Of a stretch of 64,000 nt of DNA, positions 45,906 through 56,383 are shown piece by piece. Under the pieces are notes generated by a model. That model ran no database searches, was not told where the DNA came from, and was given only the letters and a program-made list of their open reading frames with translations. How positions within the stretch are numbered: the first letter of the stretch is position 1; each line of letters starts with the position of its first letter. The stretch lies in assembly GCA_963971405.1 (NCBI GenBank), contig OZ020485.1:5084001-5148000 (forward strand), given 5' to 3'. The position numbers and the translations under genes were made by a program. This DNA comes from Psococerastis gibbosa (taxonomy: Eukaryota; Arthropoda; Insecta; Psocodea; Psocidae).

Positions 45906-48900
45906 CTATAAAAAAAAAGAACTTGTTCGAATTTACTACAACATATTTTCCTATACTTGTCAATTAGTATTGGTACCGAGATAGATAAATAAAATAAATA
46001 AATAAAGAACCGGTCCGAGTTTACTCGAACATGCTTTCCAATTTATCAAAATTAGTAGATAGAGAAAATGAGTAATTCTATGGTAAATCATTTTCTATGG
46101 TTAAATTTCCGATATCTCGGGGGGGGGGGGGGAGGGGGGGGGGAGTTGTCCACCTGACGTCACTGGAGGTGAGGTAAATTCTAGATAGGTCAGACCAACA
46201 CATTACCACACAGCAATACTGGCAGGGCACGGAATGCATTTGAGCGTGAATTTTCTATCATTTAAAAAAAAAAACATTTTTTTTTATAAAACCGAATACT
46301 TTTCTGGGAAAGCAACCTGTCCGGTTTCGTTACTCAATTTAACACCTAAAACATACCTGAAAGTAGTAATCATCGAAAGAAAGGTTTCGTAGAAAAATTA
46401 TTTTTTAGTCATTTTTCGTGAAAATTTAGTTATTTTTATTTTTTTACCCCCTGAAGCAAACTATCAAGGGGCAAGCGACCCCCCGAATTTTATCAACATT
46501 AATAACAACTACAATATATATGAATTTAAATGAAATCGTTGAAGCCGTTTTTGGGAAATAATTTTTTTAGACGTTTTTTTGGAGTTTTTGATGAATTTAG
46601 TTCTTATGTTCAGTAATCAAAAAAAAAAATATATATATATTATTATTAAAAATTGTGCCAAGCGCGGGGCCTGTGTCTTTTGTCACACTCGCCACATGGT
46701 AAAACCGGCTATGCACTAAGTAAGTAAGTTCATATACTGTAAGATAAAATAAGATAAATGTTTCAGATAAAATGTTTATCACTCTGTTGAATCCGGGGTT
46801 TTCATGCTAATGTTCCTTTCCAATTTATACGTAGCATAAGGTAAGCTTTGTTGTAATATTTGTCAGTAGGTTCTGGGACAGATGAAATCTTAGTTTACTA
46901 AAAACTTGTTTTTTGGGTCGTAGATTTTTTATGAACTCAGGTAGGCTGTTATAGAATGAAACTGATAGGTAAATATGAGAATGTTGGAAAAGGGTACTGT
47001 TATGATTGGGGTCTGAAGATTGCGTCGAATAATATGAATAATTCCAAAATAAATAATTTTTCCAGGGTTGCGACCTCGACTTTCCCTATCCCAAAGCTGA
47101 AATTACAACAGAGTAATAGCAAGGTATACAATGTATTGGGGTATGAATTATCCATCATTTCTTCAAAAAATAATTTTTTATAGCCTACAATATTTTTTTT
47201 TTTTTTTGGATAGCTAATTGTTCCTTTTTGTTAATATGTAACACCTAAAGCATACCTACCTAAAGTTGAAAAGCATCGATAGAAAGATTCCCTTTAAAAA
47301 TTATTTTTTGTTGATGTTTCAATTAAAATTGAGTTTTTATTTTTTTTTTTACTTCAAGAACTAAACTATCCAGGGGCAAGCGACCCATTGCGTTTTGTTA
47401 ACATTAGTAACCCGACTACAATATCTGTGAATTTAATGCTGCCGTTTTTGAGAAAAAGGTTTTTAGTCGTGTTTTTTTACTTTTTTGAGGGTGAAACACC
47501 CCAAAGTTATCCCAAAATGAAACAATTGATCAATGAAAACAATAACAAATAGGTACCTAGCCTATTGTACATATACTGTCTATTTGTTAATTAATTTATC
47601 ATTGATAGGTCATATAACCAATGAAGACGTGCTCCCTAGAATAAACAAAAAGCTCTCTATTATTGCCGCCATTTCAATATGAAGGGACAAATGGATGGGG
47701 CACATTCTGAGATATGACGGACTCCTCAAGAACATAATTGAGGGTATGGTTGAAGGCACCAATCAAAGAAGACGACGGAGGAAGGAGTTCTTAGATGATG
47801 TCATGAAGGACCTAGAACCGCACAAGAGAAGGGAGAAGGAGATAGAAACTCTAGAAGAAGAATTAATTAATTAAATTTCAAAAGGTCTCCTACTTTACTT
47901 CATGCCATGATTCATTGTACTGACACGATTTACTGCGAAGTGAATTATACACAATAATTAAGCAGTTTAGAAACCATGTAACAGCAAAGGCTTTCACGGC
48001 CAGAGTCGAATGAAGAACCAGTAGAGTCCGGGCTGATGGGTTGTGGTCGAAATGAAAGCGAACTTTTTTTGGAAGTTCGATTTCATTTCGACCACGACCC
48101 ATCAGCCCGGATTCTACTGGTTCTTCATTCGGTGCAGGAACCATTATCGCTTCCCTTTCAATTCTTGTAAATACAAGTTTGAGGACAATTTGTTTCAAGA
48201 ACTGTGTGTTGTTTCCATTAGCCGATTATTTTCCTGTGTATTGACATACAACTGGCCGGTTCTATGGGATTTTGTTTCAATAAGGCGATTGTTTAAAAAA
48301 AAACCGTGGTTCTAATAAGCGGAGTCTACTGTAAATTTTAATTTTTGTGACTGAACATTGATGCAATACAACAGATGTAAGCATAAATTTACCAAGTGTG
48401 GGTACTAGTTTGGTCGTAACTAAGTTAAAATTAAAATTAATTTTCATAATTTCCTTTTCATTTCCCCCTTCACCATTTGCTTCCATGAATGCAAAAGTTC
48501 CCTTTTAACCACGAAGTTTATCTCGATACTATATTGACGAGGACAGGGACCTACTGTTCCAATATTGATAGAGTATAGTTGCAATGTGGTGGGGATGAAG
48601 ATAAAGGTCAAACTAGCGGTCCACAATTGGCTGATTCGAACCCTGTTTGCAACCATTTTTAGGGAGATTCATCTGCCTATTGAGATGGCGACCAATGTTC
48701 GACTTTCGGAAAATTTCTTCACAACTTTTCATTTCATGACCCCGTGAGCCTAAAACCACCCACCGTATATGTATATTCATATACAGTATATGTATGTATG
48801 TATATTGATTTTAGGAAACACTCTAACTTCCGTAAATATTATCCGATTTTAATGAAACTTGGCACAAAAATTGATCATACAAATTTCTTGATCGAGTTTG

Positions 48901-51144
48901 TTAACCAGCTAGATCCACTATTTAGTTACAAGATGGCGGCCGATTGAAACCTTATATAATTCATACCTCAGTTAATATTGGTTGCAGAGGAATGAATTAA
49001 AATCTGACTGAAAGCCCGTATTATTATCTACGATAATGGTAATCACCATTTTTTACGACAAATCAACCATTTTAAGATGGCATCAGGTCAAAGTGAAAAT
49101 AATTTGATACATAAAAGTTCATAGTTGGCATTGTGGTTCGAAATTTGGAACACAAGAGTGTTTTGTGTGTTGATGTTGTGATCGGGAAAATAATTAAGTA
49201 TTTTTTTTATTTTTTAAAACATAGGTACACAGCGTAGGTAGCGTAGAGGAAAAGTAGGGTCTGCGGAATCTCCCTACTCCTGATCGGTCAGAGCTGAAAG
49301 GGATTTTTTTTAAGGTTAATCGCATACAAACAATTTAATGAATGTATCCGATTCAGTCACCTCTATAGGTTAATACCCGTCGAGTTACGACATGTCTCCG
49401 ATCGCTTGGCTTGTAGAGACTCGCACAAGCACAAGCACGCTACCACCTTGCCATCAAAGTCGACATTTCCCATTCTTAATCGCTCTCATCGCCAAAACTT
49501 ACCCCTTCATTGAACCCCCATCCGCTGATGGTAAAAGGTTCACCTGCAAATCTTGCATATCCTTCTCCCTTTGGATGCGTGGAAATGAATAGTTTAATTG
49601 GGGACACTTTGTTTGATAAAGGAAAGCGGCCAATTACTCGCAAAACAGCATAGTTGGATGCCGCCAAATTGTCCTTGACCGGATAATCAGGGTGTATGTA
49701 GTAACTCTTCACTTTCAACAAAGTACCTGATTTACAGTCTGCCCATTCCTGGGTTCCACATTTAACTTTTAATTCAGCGGCAGGAATCCTAAAATTCGAC
49801 AAAATGAGTAAAAGCAAAGTAAAGTAAAATAGATAGACCCTAAGTAAACCCTTGGTAGGCTTATAACAATTCTACCCACCCTAAAATATATTATAAAAAA
49901 TAAATTAAACATGCAACTATTACTTGCACATTAATAACATCCTGTGTTATTGTATTTTAGAAAAAAAGTAATTTTACGTCACAGCAAAATAATCACAGTA
50001 AGTTGACTGAGGCACACTGTGCAAGTGTTACGCTATAAACAGTCATCTTACAAAAGTGCGTATCAAAAATATAATTTGCAAGATGACTGTTTCTTACGTA
50101 ACACTTGGACAATATGCCTTAGTTCACTAACCGTGATATTTTTGCAGAGACCTAGTAGTTTTACTGTAGATAAATTGGCTCAAAGTACATAATGCAACCA
50201 TTTACAATTTATCCTAGTCATACATAGCCTTCGAGAGTTGTCATAGCCTCCGAGAGTAGTCATTCAAAATATAGCCTCCAAGCCTCTCTTTGGTGACAAC
50301 TGTACATTGACATCGTGCTGTTTGAAAATGGGAAAACATACGGTAGTTTTGTTTTGCTATGGGACAAAATTCCATCAATATATCAATATCAACTTCGATT
50401 GCTAGGTGGTAGCGTGCTTATACTTGTGCGAGTCACTACACGCAATGCAATCGGAGACGTGTCGTAACTCAACACGAGTACTGTAGCCTATAGAGGCGAC
50501 TGATGAGGTCAATCGGATATACATATATTCACTAAGCTCTTTGTATGCGATTAATCTTTTTATAAAATTAAAATACATAATACTGTATAATATCTTATAA
50601 GATTTTTTTATAATCGACATTGAAACGTCATTGTCCCTTATTTGATGGATGAATCGTCTCAGGATTGAAGTGTCTGAGAGCGTTGCAAGCCTAAATTATG
50701 GTATTAATTGATTATAGCTGCGAGTTCATGAACATTCTCTAGTTGAGTGTAAGAAAGGATCCAAAGGCCCTAACTCCACTCTCCACTAGGGGAGCTTAGT
50801 ACAATTAAGTAACTATTATTATTGTTATTATTGTTGTTGATGGGTGAGTTAAAAGCGGGTATGAAAAGATGGCTGGTCAATGGGAGTTAATAATAATAAT
50901 AAAAACTGATATTAAAATAACAAGTTAAAATAACATAAAAAATAAAAATAAAATAAAATAAACATAAATAAATAACAAAAATAAATGATTAAGCCTTGTT
51001 TAGCAGCACTGTATGAGTCTTTTGTCCCAAATAAGCGCTAGCTTGGGGATGCGGGATGGTATTATTATGTATTCTATTTTTGTAATATATTCTCCTTGTC
51101 CAGGGAATACTGGACAAGAAAAAGAAAGAACGAAGCAGAAGAAG

Positions 51145-51201
<57 letters not shown>

Positions 51202-51600
51202 TAACAAATTGCAACTTAAACTAAAAGAATTGAACAAAATAGGGAAAATAAAAAAAGAATTAAAAAAATACTTAATTTTAAATACAGACTATTAGCCATT
51301 TCATTATACATATAATTTTACATCAATATATAATAATATAAATAATAAATATATATAAATACATCCTTCAGAGTTCAGAAGGATCTCACTCATTGCAGAA
51401 AGCTAGAGTGAGTACTATATAATGGTTTATTATTATTAATTATTATTAATTATATTTATATCTTGCAGAGCCACTGCACTATGATCGCTCGATAAGCGGA
51501 AGCTTGAGCGTGATAATGCTGATTAATAACAAATTGTTGTTCTCAATATATGCACCTTGTCCGGGGTTACCGGTCAAGGAAAAAAGTGAAGTGAAAAGTG

Positions 51601-51633
<33 letters not shown>

Positions 51634-53078
51634 CCGACTATCTCTATGAAAATAAATTGCTAAGTGAACATCAATATGGATTTCAGAAAAATAAAAGTGC
51701 AGAATTATGCCTGAGTGAATTTTGTGACTATATAAATGGGCAACTACACATTAATAACCATGTCTTAGTACTTTTTATTGACTACTCAAAGGCTTTTGAC
51801 GTTTTAAGCAAAGAAGTGGTACTAGCACAATTGAAAAGCTTGGGAGTAGAGGATATCGAGATGGAATGGTTTGAAAACTATCTGACGGGGCGTCAAGTTG
51901 TCGTGAAAGTGTGTGACTCAACAAGTAACCCCGGAGACTGGGCAACAGGCGTACCACAAGGTAGTAAAATTGGCCCAATCCTCTACTTAGTAGCTACTAA
52001 TAAAGTACTGCAGACATTGAGGAAAGGCAAGGGGTTTATGTTCGCCGATGATACGGCTATAGTAGTGGCCTGTAAGGAAATTAACAAAGCCAATAGCATT
52101 CTCCAAAAAGTAATTAAAGATATTCAAAAGATATCTCATGATATTGGGCTCACAATAAATTGTGCAAAGACCAAAATAGTACATATAAGAAACAGGGGGC
52201 CTAAACAACGGAAAAGTAAGTTCACTTTCCATAAACATGAGTGCTTACACAATGATGAAAGCTCAACAAGATGCGAATGCAGCGATTTCATAGATATAGT
52301 TGAGGAGCATAAATATCTTGGTGTTTGGATTGATGGGAACTTTAACTGGCAAACACAAATTGACTCAGTGTGTAAAAAGCTAAGATCGGCATGTGGAGTA
52401 CTACATAAATTGAAATATGGAGTTCCTTTGAAAGCTAGAAAGATGGTGTACCATGCACTAGTGGAATCAGTTATCAGTTATGGGATCACATCATGGGGAC
52501 GAGATAATAACACTTACATACAAAAAATACAAAAAATACAAGATAGAATTATAACTAATATGTATTCGGAAAAATTTAACAAAAAATACAATGATACATT
52601 TTCGAAATATCAACATGCTGAATTATTAACGTGCAATAAAATCTTAAAATTTAAAATTATAAAACAAAATTATTTCGACGATAAATATAAAGCAGCGGAC
52701 AAAACTAGATATACGAGGCAACAACAAAGGTTACAGATACCAATTACATACAATAAATATGGGGACAGGGAAAATAATGTGCTAATAAAAAAATTGTTCA
52801 ACGAAATCCCCCAAGCTATAAAAAATGAAGAAAAAATTGGGAAAGCAAAACAAGTAATAAAAAAATGGTTGCTAGAGACTCAATAGGCAAGACCTATTGA
52901 ACCCACAATACCCTTAAAAGTTGCAACATTTAGTGAAGAAGACGCCACCCCCGACAAGCGGAAGCTTTGGGGTGGTCGTGAATTATAATTAGTCTATTTT
53001 TATTTTGAATTAATATAATCCCCTAGCTGGTGGAGTAACCAGTTAGGAAAAAAAAAATTATTGTTATTATTAGGGGCC

Positions 53079-53120
<42 letters not shown>

Positions 53121-54204
53121 TCTCTAAACTTCCACGTCATCCTATAGGAATTACGAAACTTATGAGGCTTTAAAGAATTTTTCAAAGCTCTATGAACCGC
53201 ACACAATTAACCTTAAAAAACAGTAATAACAGTCACAAAAAGACAATTTACCTTCCATTGTTGTAAACACACGTGGCTTCAGTGAGCGCATATTCTTCTG
53301 CAATTATACTTCCAGAGCATACTAGGAGAAACTGTTTCAAAATTCCAACATGATATGGCTGATTTTCTATATTAACGACATTACTTCCTGCTCCATAAAT
53401 ACGTCGCAGACCTACAATTTAATTGACTGATAAAATGTACCGTAATGTGTATTGACTCCAGGCTATACCGACTATTTTTCGTTTTCTAAAACCTCTTCTA
53501 TTGCAAAATTGGCGATCATTGTGGCAGTCATATTGACTATTCTAGGGAATTGTAATGCAGTGGTTTCCCGTTCTCTTCTATATTTATATGCCGTTGACTT
53601 TTCATTGAGTTCCTCAGCCTTCGGGGCCAGTTTCCCAACCCCAGAACAAAAGGATGCCCTGCACAAAAAATACAGTGTTGCTCGCTTATCCTGCCCGGCT
53701 CATACTCGTTCCCCTATATGTATTGAGTCGCCATTACGCGCTTCCATTTCCAACACGAGATTAGGGATTTTTGTGTCTTCGTCTCTGAGACCATAACTCC
53801 AAAGCTCAAAAACAAATACCGACTATACTGTAAAGACAAATTCAAAAAAAAGAGTAAAGCCTTACGTACTTGTTAAGAATTGTGGGAACTCCTTATTTTC
53901 TGTGTCATATTTCTTTAGTTTACTGAAATATTCGACATAGGCAGACTGAATGAGAAACAAACCTTTAAGTTATCATAAGTGTCGACTTTATCGACTTCAA
54001 TGGCCAGGCGGTAGCGTGCTTGTACATGTGCGAGTCTCTACACGCTATGCGATCGCAGACGTGTCGTTACTCGACACAAGTATCTATTAGGTAAAGTATC
54101 ATAATTTTACATGAATGTATGATTAATTTATACTCACCAAAAGCGCTTGAAGTTAAAGCGATAAACCATAATATTATGGTAGGTAAAACTCGCTGTAAAT
54201 ACAT
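45492..54204 (-). CDS. Secreted serine protease homologue (catalytically dead), downstream paralogue
   Basis: Spliced from four exons: 54204-54138, 53411-53252, 49788-49503, 45905-45492 (927 nt, 308 aa). Introns are in phases 1, 2, 0 and all have GT-AG ends. Exon 1 encodes a signal peptide (MYLQRVLPTIILWFIALTSS). Exon 2 has an activation-like R|IYGAGS and CSGSIIAEEYALTEATC, where His57 is Thr. Exon 3 has SNYAVLRV (Asp102 is Asn) and the SGWG landmark. Exon 4 has MCQMDFGGPVV (Ser195 is Phe, Gly193 is Met, Asp194 kept), PDVYTKV and a C-terminal extension ending VCSTCFNDTMG. The trypsin fold and main cysteines are kept, so a secreted non-enzymatic role such as binding or cofactor is likely; known clip-type homologues act as cofactors in phenoloxidase activation, but no clip domain is seen here. 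Substrate or partner is unknown. No expression data. Confidence 0.85.
46005..46592 (+). mobile_element. ~850-bp poly-G repeat, 3'-truncated, in intron 3
   Basis: The left end 'gaaccggtccgagtttactc' and the poly-G slot at about 46118-46144 (interrupted by one A) are present. It stops in 'gacgtttttttggagttttt', before the (GACA)n part. It is antisense to the gene. Confidence 0.7.
46815..47520. repeat. Old, diverged copy of the ~850-bp repeat
   Basis: The words 'aggggcaagcgaccca', 'aacacctaaagcatacct', 'catcgatagaaag' and 'tatctgtgaattta' occur in the family's order on the plus strand. A fragment of the other end ('cctttccaatttatacgtag') lies at 46815 in opposite orientation. The poly-G part is absent. 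Confidence 0.55.
47683..47874 (+). pseudogene. LINE ORF2 C-terminal fragment
   Basis: A 63-codon frame encodes RDKWMGHILRYDGLLKNIIE, then GMVEGTNQRRRRRKEFLDD, and ends at TAA. It matches the 'RW.GHILR...LLK.(V/I)IEG..EG.(R/K)GRGRP' tail of many LINE proteins. It is 5'-truncated and lies antisense in intron 3 of the downstream SP homologue. Confidence 0.65.
47990..48145. mobile_element. Head-to-head inverted pair of family-2 SINE segments
   Basis: The left arm is 'gaatgaagaaccagtagagt' to 'gaaatgaaagcgaactt'. The right arm 'gaagttcgatttcatttcga' to 'actggttcttcattc' mirrors it, with only about six T between. It would form a hairpin of about 60 bp. Confidence 0.7.
49316..49464 (-). mobile_element. 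SINE-like repeat, family 4
   Basis: On the minus strand it has the family landmarks: 'ggcaaggtggtagcgtgctt', 'gtgcgagtctctacaagcc', 'gatcggagacatgtcgtaac', and the 3' end 'ggatacattcattaaattg'. It ends only a few bases from SP homologue exon 3. Confidence 0.65.
49503..49788 (-). CDS. Downstream SP homologue, exon 3
   Basis: The acceptor is TTTTAG|G and the donor GGG|GTAAGT (phase 0). It encodes IPAAELKVKCGT, YYIHPDYPVKDN, SNYAVLRV (Asn for Asp102) and ISGWGFNEG. Confidence 0.88.
49984..50145. mobile_element. Small foldback MITE
   Basis: The arms share GCAAAA-A-ATCAC at the ends and 'caagtgttacg' with 'aaacagtcatctt' towards the centre. About 70 bp are mirrored. Target duplication and family are not determined. 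Confidence 0.6.
50398..50560 (+). mobile_element. SINE-like repeat, family 4
   Basis: It carries 'ggtggtagcgtgcttatact', 'gtgcgagtcactacacgc', 'atcggagacgtgtcgtaact' and 'gaggtcaatcggatata', and ends 'tttgtatgcgattaa'. Confidence 0.65.
50736..50815 (+). repeat. SINE family 1, 3' fragment
   Basis: Only 'tctagttgagtgtaagaaag' to 'ggggagcttagtacaa' remains, with an internal duplication of 'ctccact'. Confidence 0.55.
51005..51205 (+). mobile_element. LINE 3' tail ending in (TTA)n
   Basis: A 'ccttgtcc-ggga-tac-gg-caagaaaaa' word precedes about 18 TTA units at 51147-51201. The same tail layout is seen at 51430-51632, so both look like LINE 3' ends of one family. Confidence 0.6.
51430..51632 (+). 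mobile_element. Second LINE 3' tail ending in (TTA)n
   Basis: It holds 'gataagcggaagcttgagcg', 'caccttgtccggggttaccg' and a (TTA)n run at 51602-51632. The word 'caagcggaagctt' is shared with the 3' UTR of the LINE that follows (about 52958-52970), so this is the tail of a related copy. Confidence 0.6.
51633..52886 (+). CDS. LINE reverse transcriptase, N-terminally truncated
   Basis: The 417-codon frame has RT motifs in order: SEHQYGFQKNKSAE; catalytic FIDYSKAFD; GVPQGSKIGPILY; FMFADDTAI (FADD box); LTINCAKTK; KYLGVWIDGNFNW; then a C-terminal domain with a CECSD-containing Cys motif and SVISYGITSWG. The RT core from motif 3 on is uninterrupted, so the copy is young. The endonuclease and first RT motifs are missing. 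The frame stays open upstream into the TTA tract (poly-Tyr), which is not part of the protein. Clade jockey/CR1 is judged by eye only. Confidence 0.85.
51633..53119 (+). mobile_element. 5'-truncated LINE (jockey/CR1-type) with (TTA)n tail
   Basis: It starts inside the RT domain directly after a (TTA)n tract and runs through the end of ORF2 (52886), a 190-bp 3' UTR, poly-A-like 'aaaaaaaaaatta' and a final (TTA)n at 53079-53119. Truncation at the 5' end is typical of target-primed reverse transcription. It lies antisense in intron 2 of the downstream SP homologue. Confidence 0.85.
53252..53411 (-). CDS. Downstream SP homologue, exon 2
   Basis: The acceptor is TTGTAG|GT and the donor AAG|GTAAAT (phase 2). 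It encodes LRRIYGAGSNVV to the Cys42-Cys58 loop; the AAHC motif is changed to EATC. Confidence 0.85.
53450..53800 (-). pseudogene. LINE 3' fragment, inverted relative of 41870-42120
   Basis: On the minus strand it has 'ggccccgaaggctgaggaac', 'gggaaaccactgcatta' and the MIANF-coding word 'atgatcgccaattt'. It sits in intron 1 of the downstream SP homologue in the same orientation as the gene. Frames here on both strands are not host exons. Confidence 0.6.
53995..54112 (+). mobile_element. SINE-like repeat, family 4 (partial)
   Basis: It reads 'aatggccaggcggtagcgtg', 'gtgcgagtctctacacgc', 'gatcgcagacgtgtcgtta'. The 3' part is lost. It is only ~20 bp from the donor of exon 1. Confidence 0.6.
54138..54204 (-). 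CDS. Downstream SP homologue, exon 1 (signal peptide)
   Basis: The ATG at 54204 opens a 22-codon hydrophobic leader. The donor is G|GTGAGT in phase 1. This exon is too short to be found by frame length alone; the phase match with exon 2 (first bases GT) supports it. Confidence 0.75.
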
Positions 54205-54544
54205 TTAAAAATTAAATGGGGCACCTGCTGCAATCTATTGAAGAATAATTATGGTTAGTGAATAATATTATGTATTTCGCTGCGATAGGCAAATAACACA
54301 ATCATATTTTGTACAATACAATAATAAGTATTGTTACCAGTAGATTATGCCATTGTGTCCGTGGTCCATTTAATATTACAAGCAGTACACGGTTCAGGAC
54401 GTTGTAGAAACCTTAATGAGGTATGAAAATGTTACCATAACTCTTATTAATTATAGGCCTAGTTTCTACGCTGATAGCTTCGTGTGATAAATGCGTTGTT
54501 TAATCAAAGAAACAGGATGCAACAATCCAAGAGTCATTATGCAA

Positions 54545-54700
54545 ATGTCTACATGATACAATCTTAGAAGTCTACGCAGTTCCACTGAAGATGTCGACCG
54601 CAGATGTTGACGAAACGTTTGGAAGTTCGCTTTCATTTCGACCACGGCCTATCAGCCCGGTTCTTCAATCGACTCCGGCCGTGAAAGCCTTTGCTGTTAG
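54545..54700 (+). mobile_element. SINE-like retroposon, family 2, best hammerhead-like core
   Basis: The core at 54580-54624 reads: TTCCA, CTGAAGA, T, GTCGAC, CGCAGAT, GTTGAC, GAAACGTT, TGGAA. TTCCA/TGGAA would be stem I, GTCGAC/GTTGAC stem II (one G-U), and A-C/G-U a minimal stem III. CTGAAGA and GAAA fit the hammerhead box consensus CUGANGA...GAAA except for one extra U before stem II. Downstream follows 'ttcgaccacggcctatcag' and 'ggccgtgaaagcctttgc'. Confidence 0.6.
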
Positions 54701-55009
54701 GAGAGCTTCCAGCAAACTTTATATTCCTAGCAACCGAGCAAATTTCTGCAACCATTCCTTCGCAGTGAAGACCCCTAGCCCCTAGGCTTTGAATTTCCAT
54801 GACAGAAGAAACTAGGAAAGTGAATTATTTGAGGAAATTTAGGACAGCCTGCCATTTATTTCTGGGGAGTGATGTCACTGATGTGTGAGAATGAATGAAT
54901 GGGTGCTTGAGATATTGTAGGGTACTATGTAAATATTTTTTTCTCTTTTCCTTTTGTATTTTTTTAAAGGAATAATCTTATGTTATAAATTGATTTTGAT
55001 AACAAAAAT

Positions 55010-55075
55010 AGGTCAGCTGGTAGAGTAGCCCTTCAGGGCTAAAGCTCGCCTAACATAAAGACGCTTTTCATTTCA
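55010..55075 (+). repeat. SINE 3'-end fragment ('agctggtagagtagccctt')
   Basis: It shares 'ctggtagagtagccctt' and 'agctcgcctaa' with 29174-29300. It is the end of another retroposon, whose head is not visible. Confidence 0.5.
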
Positions 55076-55079
55076 TTTA

Positions 55080-55255
55080 CAAACAATTTAATGAATATAT
55101 CCGACCTGCCCCTTCAGTCGCATGAAGTTACTTAAGGTGCCTGAAGGTACGTAATCTGTGAGGTGTATCTCCGGCACGTCTCCGATCGCATAGCGTGTGT
55201 ACTACAGTATACTATAAAAAGCTACAAAAATATAAGCACGCTACCACCTTATTTG
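55080..55255 (-). mobile_element. SINE-like repeat, family 4 (with internal insertion)
   Basis: On the minus strand it begins 'aaggtggtagcgtgcttata' and ends 'ggatatattcattaaattgt'. An extra segment with 'cttaaggtgcctgaaggtac' lies in the middle. Confidence 0.55.
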
Positions 55256-55824
55256 TAAAACGTGCTTTTTTATATTTCACGTTGTAAATCTTCTTAATTT
55301 TTTATCTGATTATCTAGTTTAGCATTAGAACTGAGTATAACTGATATGAGTAGCTTACCTGTATAATGATTTTATCAAGTTGCTGAGACTATTTTTCAAA
55401 ATATTCTAACACGTATACGAGGAGAATACGGTATTGCGTGAGATTGATAACTTGTGCATGTCCTAAATGTCAAATTCTAATGTGAGTTATTCCAAAAAAA
55501 TTGAACTGCCAGGAAATTATATTACCTATCATATTGTAGCCTATGTACAAAATGAATTTAAAATGCATAAATGAATTATATTAGCCTTACAGTAATAATG
55601 CATAGCAGACTGTATTGTATATTTGCAATCAGCAATTTTATTAAAGACAGAGCATACTTGGCGAACCTGAGACTACTCAAGTCAAGACGTATAAGAGCCA
55701 CAAATATACGTATATATATAAAACCCTTATCAGACTTATTGCAACGTTTGACTCGGAAACCAGAAATCTACTGTCAATGACTCAAACAAACTGCGAGAAT
55801 TGGAAACAAAGATAACAAAAAGGA

Positions 55825-56094
55825 TCTATGCTATGCGAAGACGGAGAGTGGCGTACAAGAAACAACGCTGAAAAAGACGCAATACTCAACGGAGAAGACA
55901 TTGTCCGGTTCATAAAAGCGCAACGCCAACGCTGGGCCTCGTCGCAAGAAAGTCTGACGACTGCATGCCGAAAAAGATGTACAAAGCAAGAATGACAGGA
56001 AGACGACTGGTGGGGCGTCCTCGAAAACGCTGCAAGGATGAGTTGGGAGTCCAAAACCAAAGCCCACCAAGGGCTGCAGAGTCGGAAGAAGAAT
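55825..56094 (+). pseudogene. LINE ORF2 C-terminal fragment with frameshift
   Basis: One frame reads GEWRTRNNAEKDAILNGEDI, then VRFIKAQRQRW; a second frame continues with DCMPKKMYKARMTGRRLVGR, then PRKRCKDELGV, to a stop. Together they match the 'NGEDIVRFIK..RLQWLGHV.R......GRR..GRPR.RW' tail of I/R2-like LINE proteins, with one frameshift after the Trp. Confidence 0.7.
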
Positions 56095-56120
56095 GAAGAA
56101 GAAGATCAACTTAAGCTATG

Positions 56121-56310
56121 GTCAGAGCATGTATAGCGTAGTGATACGGACTCGGACTATCACCCGAAAGGTTGTTGGTTCGAATCTCACACAACATGCT
56201 ACATTTTCTGTCCATGCTCCGGACGGCACATACATCAGACTGTCCTAGTCGAGTGTAAGAGAGGGCTTTATAAGCTAAGTACAGTAATAGAATAAAAAAG
56301 TCACTGCTAA
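56121..56310 (+). mobile_element. tRNA-derived SINE, family 1
   Basis: Head 'gcgtagtgatacggactcgg', B box GGTTCGAATCTC, body 'gtccta-tcgagtgtaagag', 3' part 'gctttata'. It lies just downstream of the stop of the upstream SP homologue. Confidence 0.65.
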
Positions 56311-56383
56311 AATTTTATTTATGTTGTAAGAATGTTGCTTTCGTAAAATCAAATTTCATTAACAACTTAAATTTGCAGCCTAT

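Noticed and set aside
50989..51237. Poly-Asn open frame
   Set aside because: It is a translation of the (TTA)n microsatellite.
51504..51632. N-terminal 43 codons of the 460-codon frame over the LINE
   Set aside because: They read through another LINE's 3' tail and a (TTA)n tract (poly-Tyr); the real RT similarity starts at about 51633.
53452..53796. 114-aa plus-strand frame with a hydrophobic segment, possible secreted protein
   Set aside because: It lies on the opposite strand of a LINE 3' fragment also found at 41870-42120 and shows no family features.
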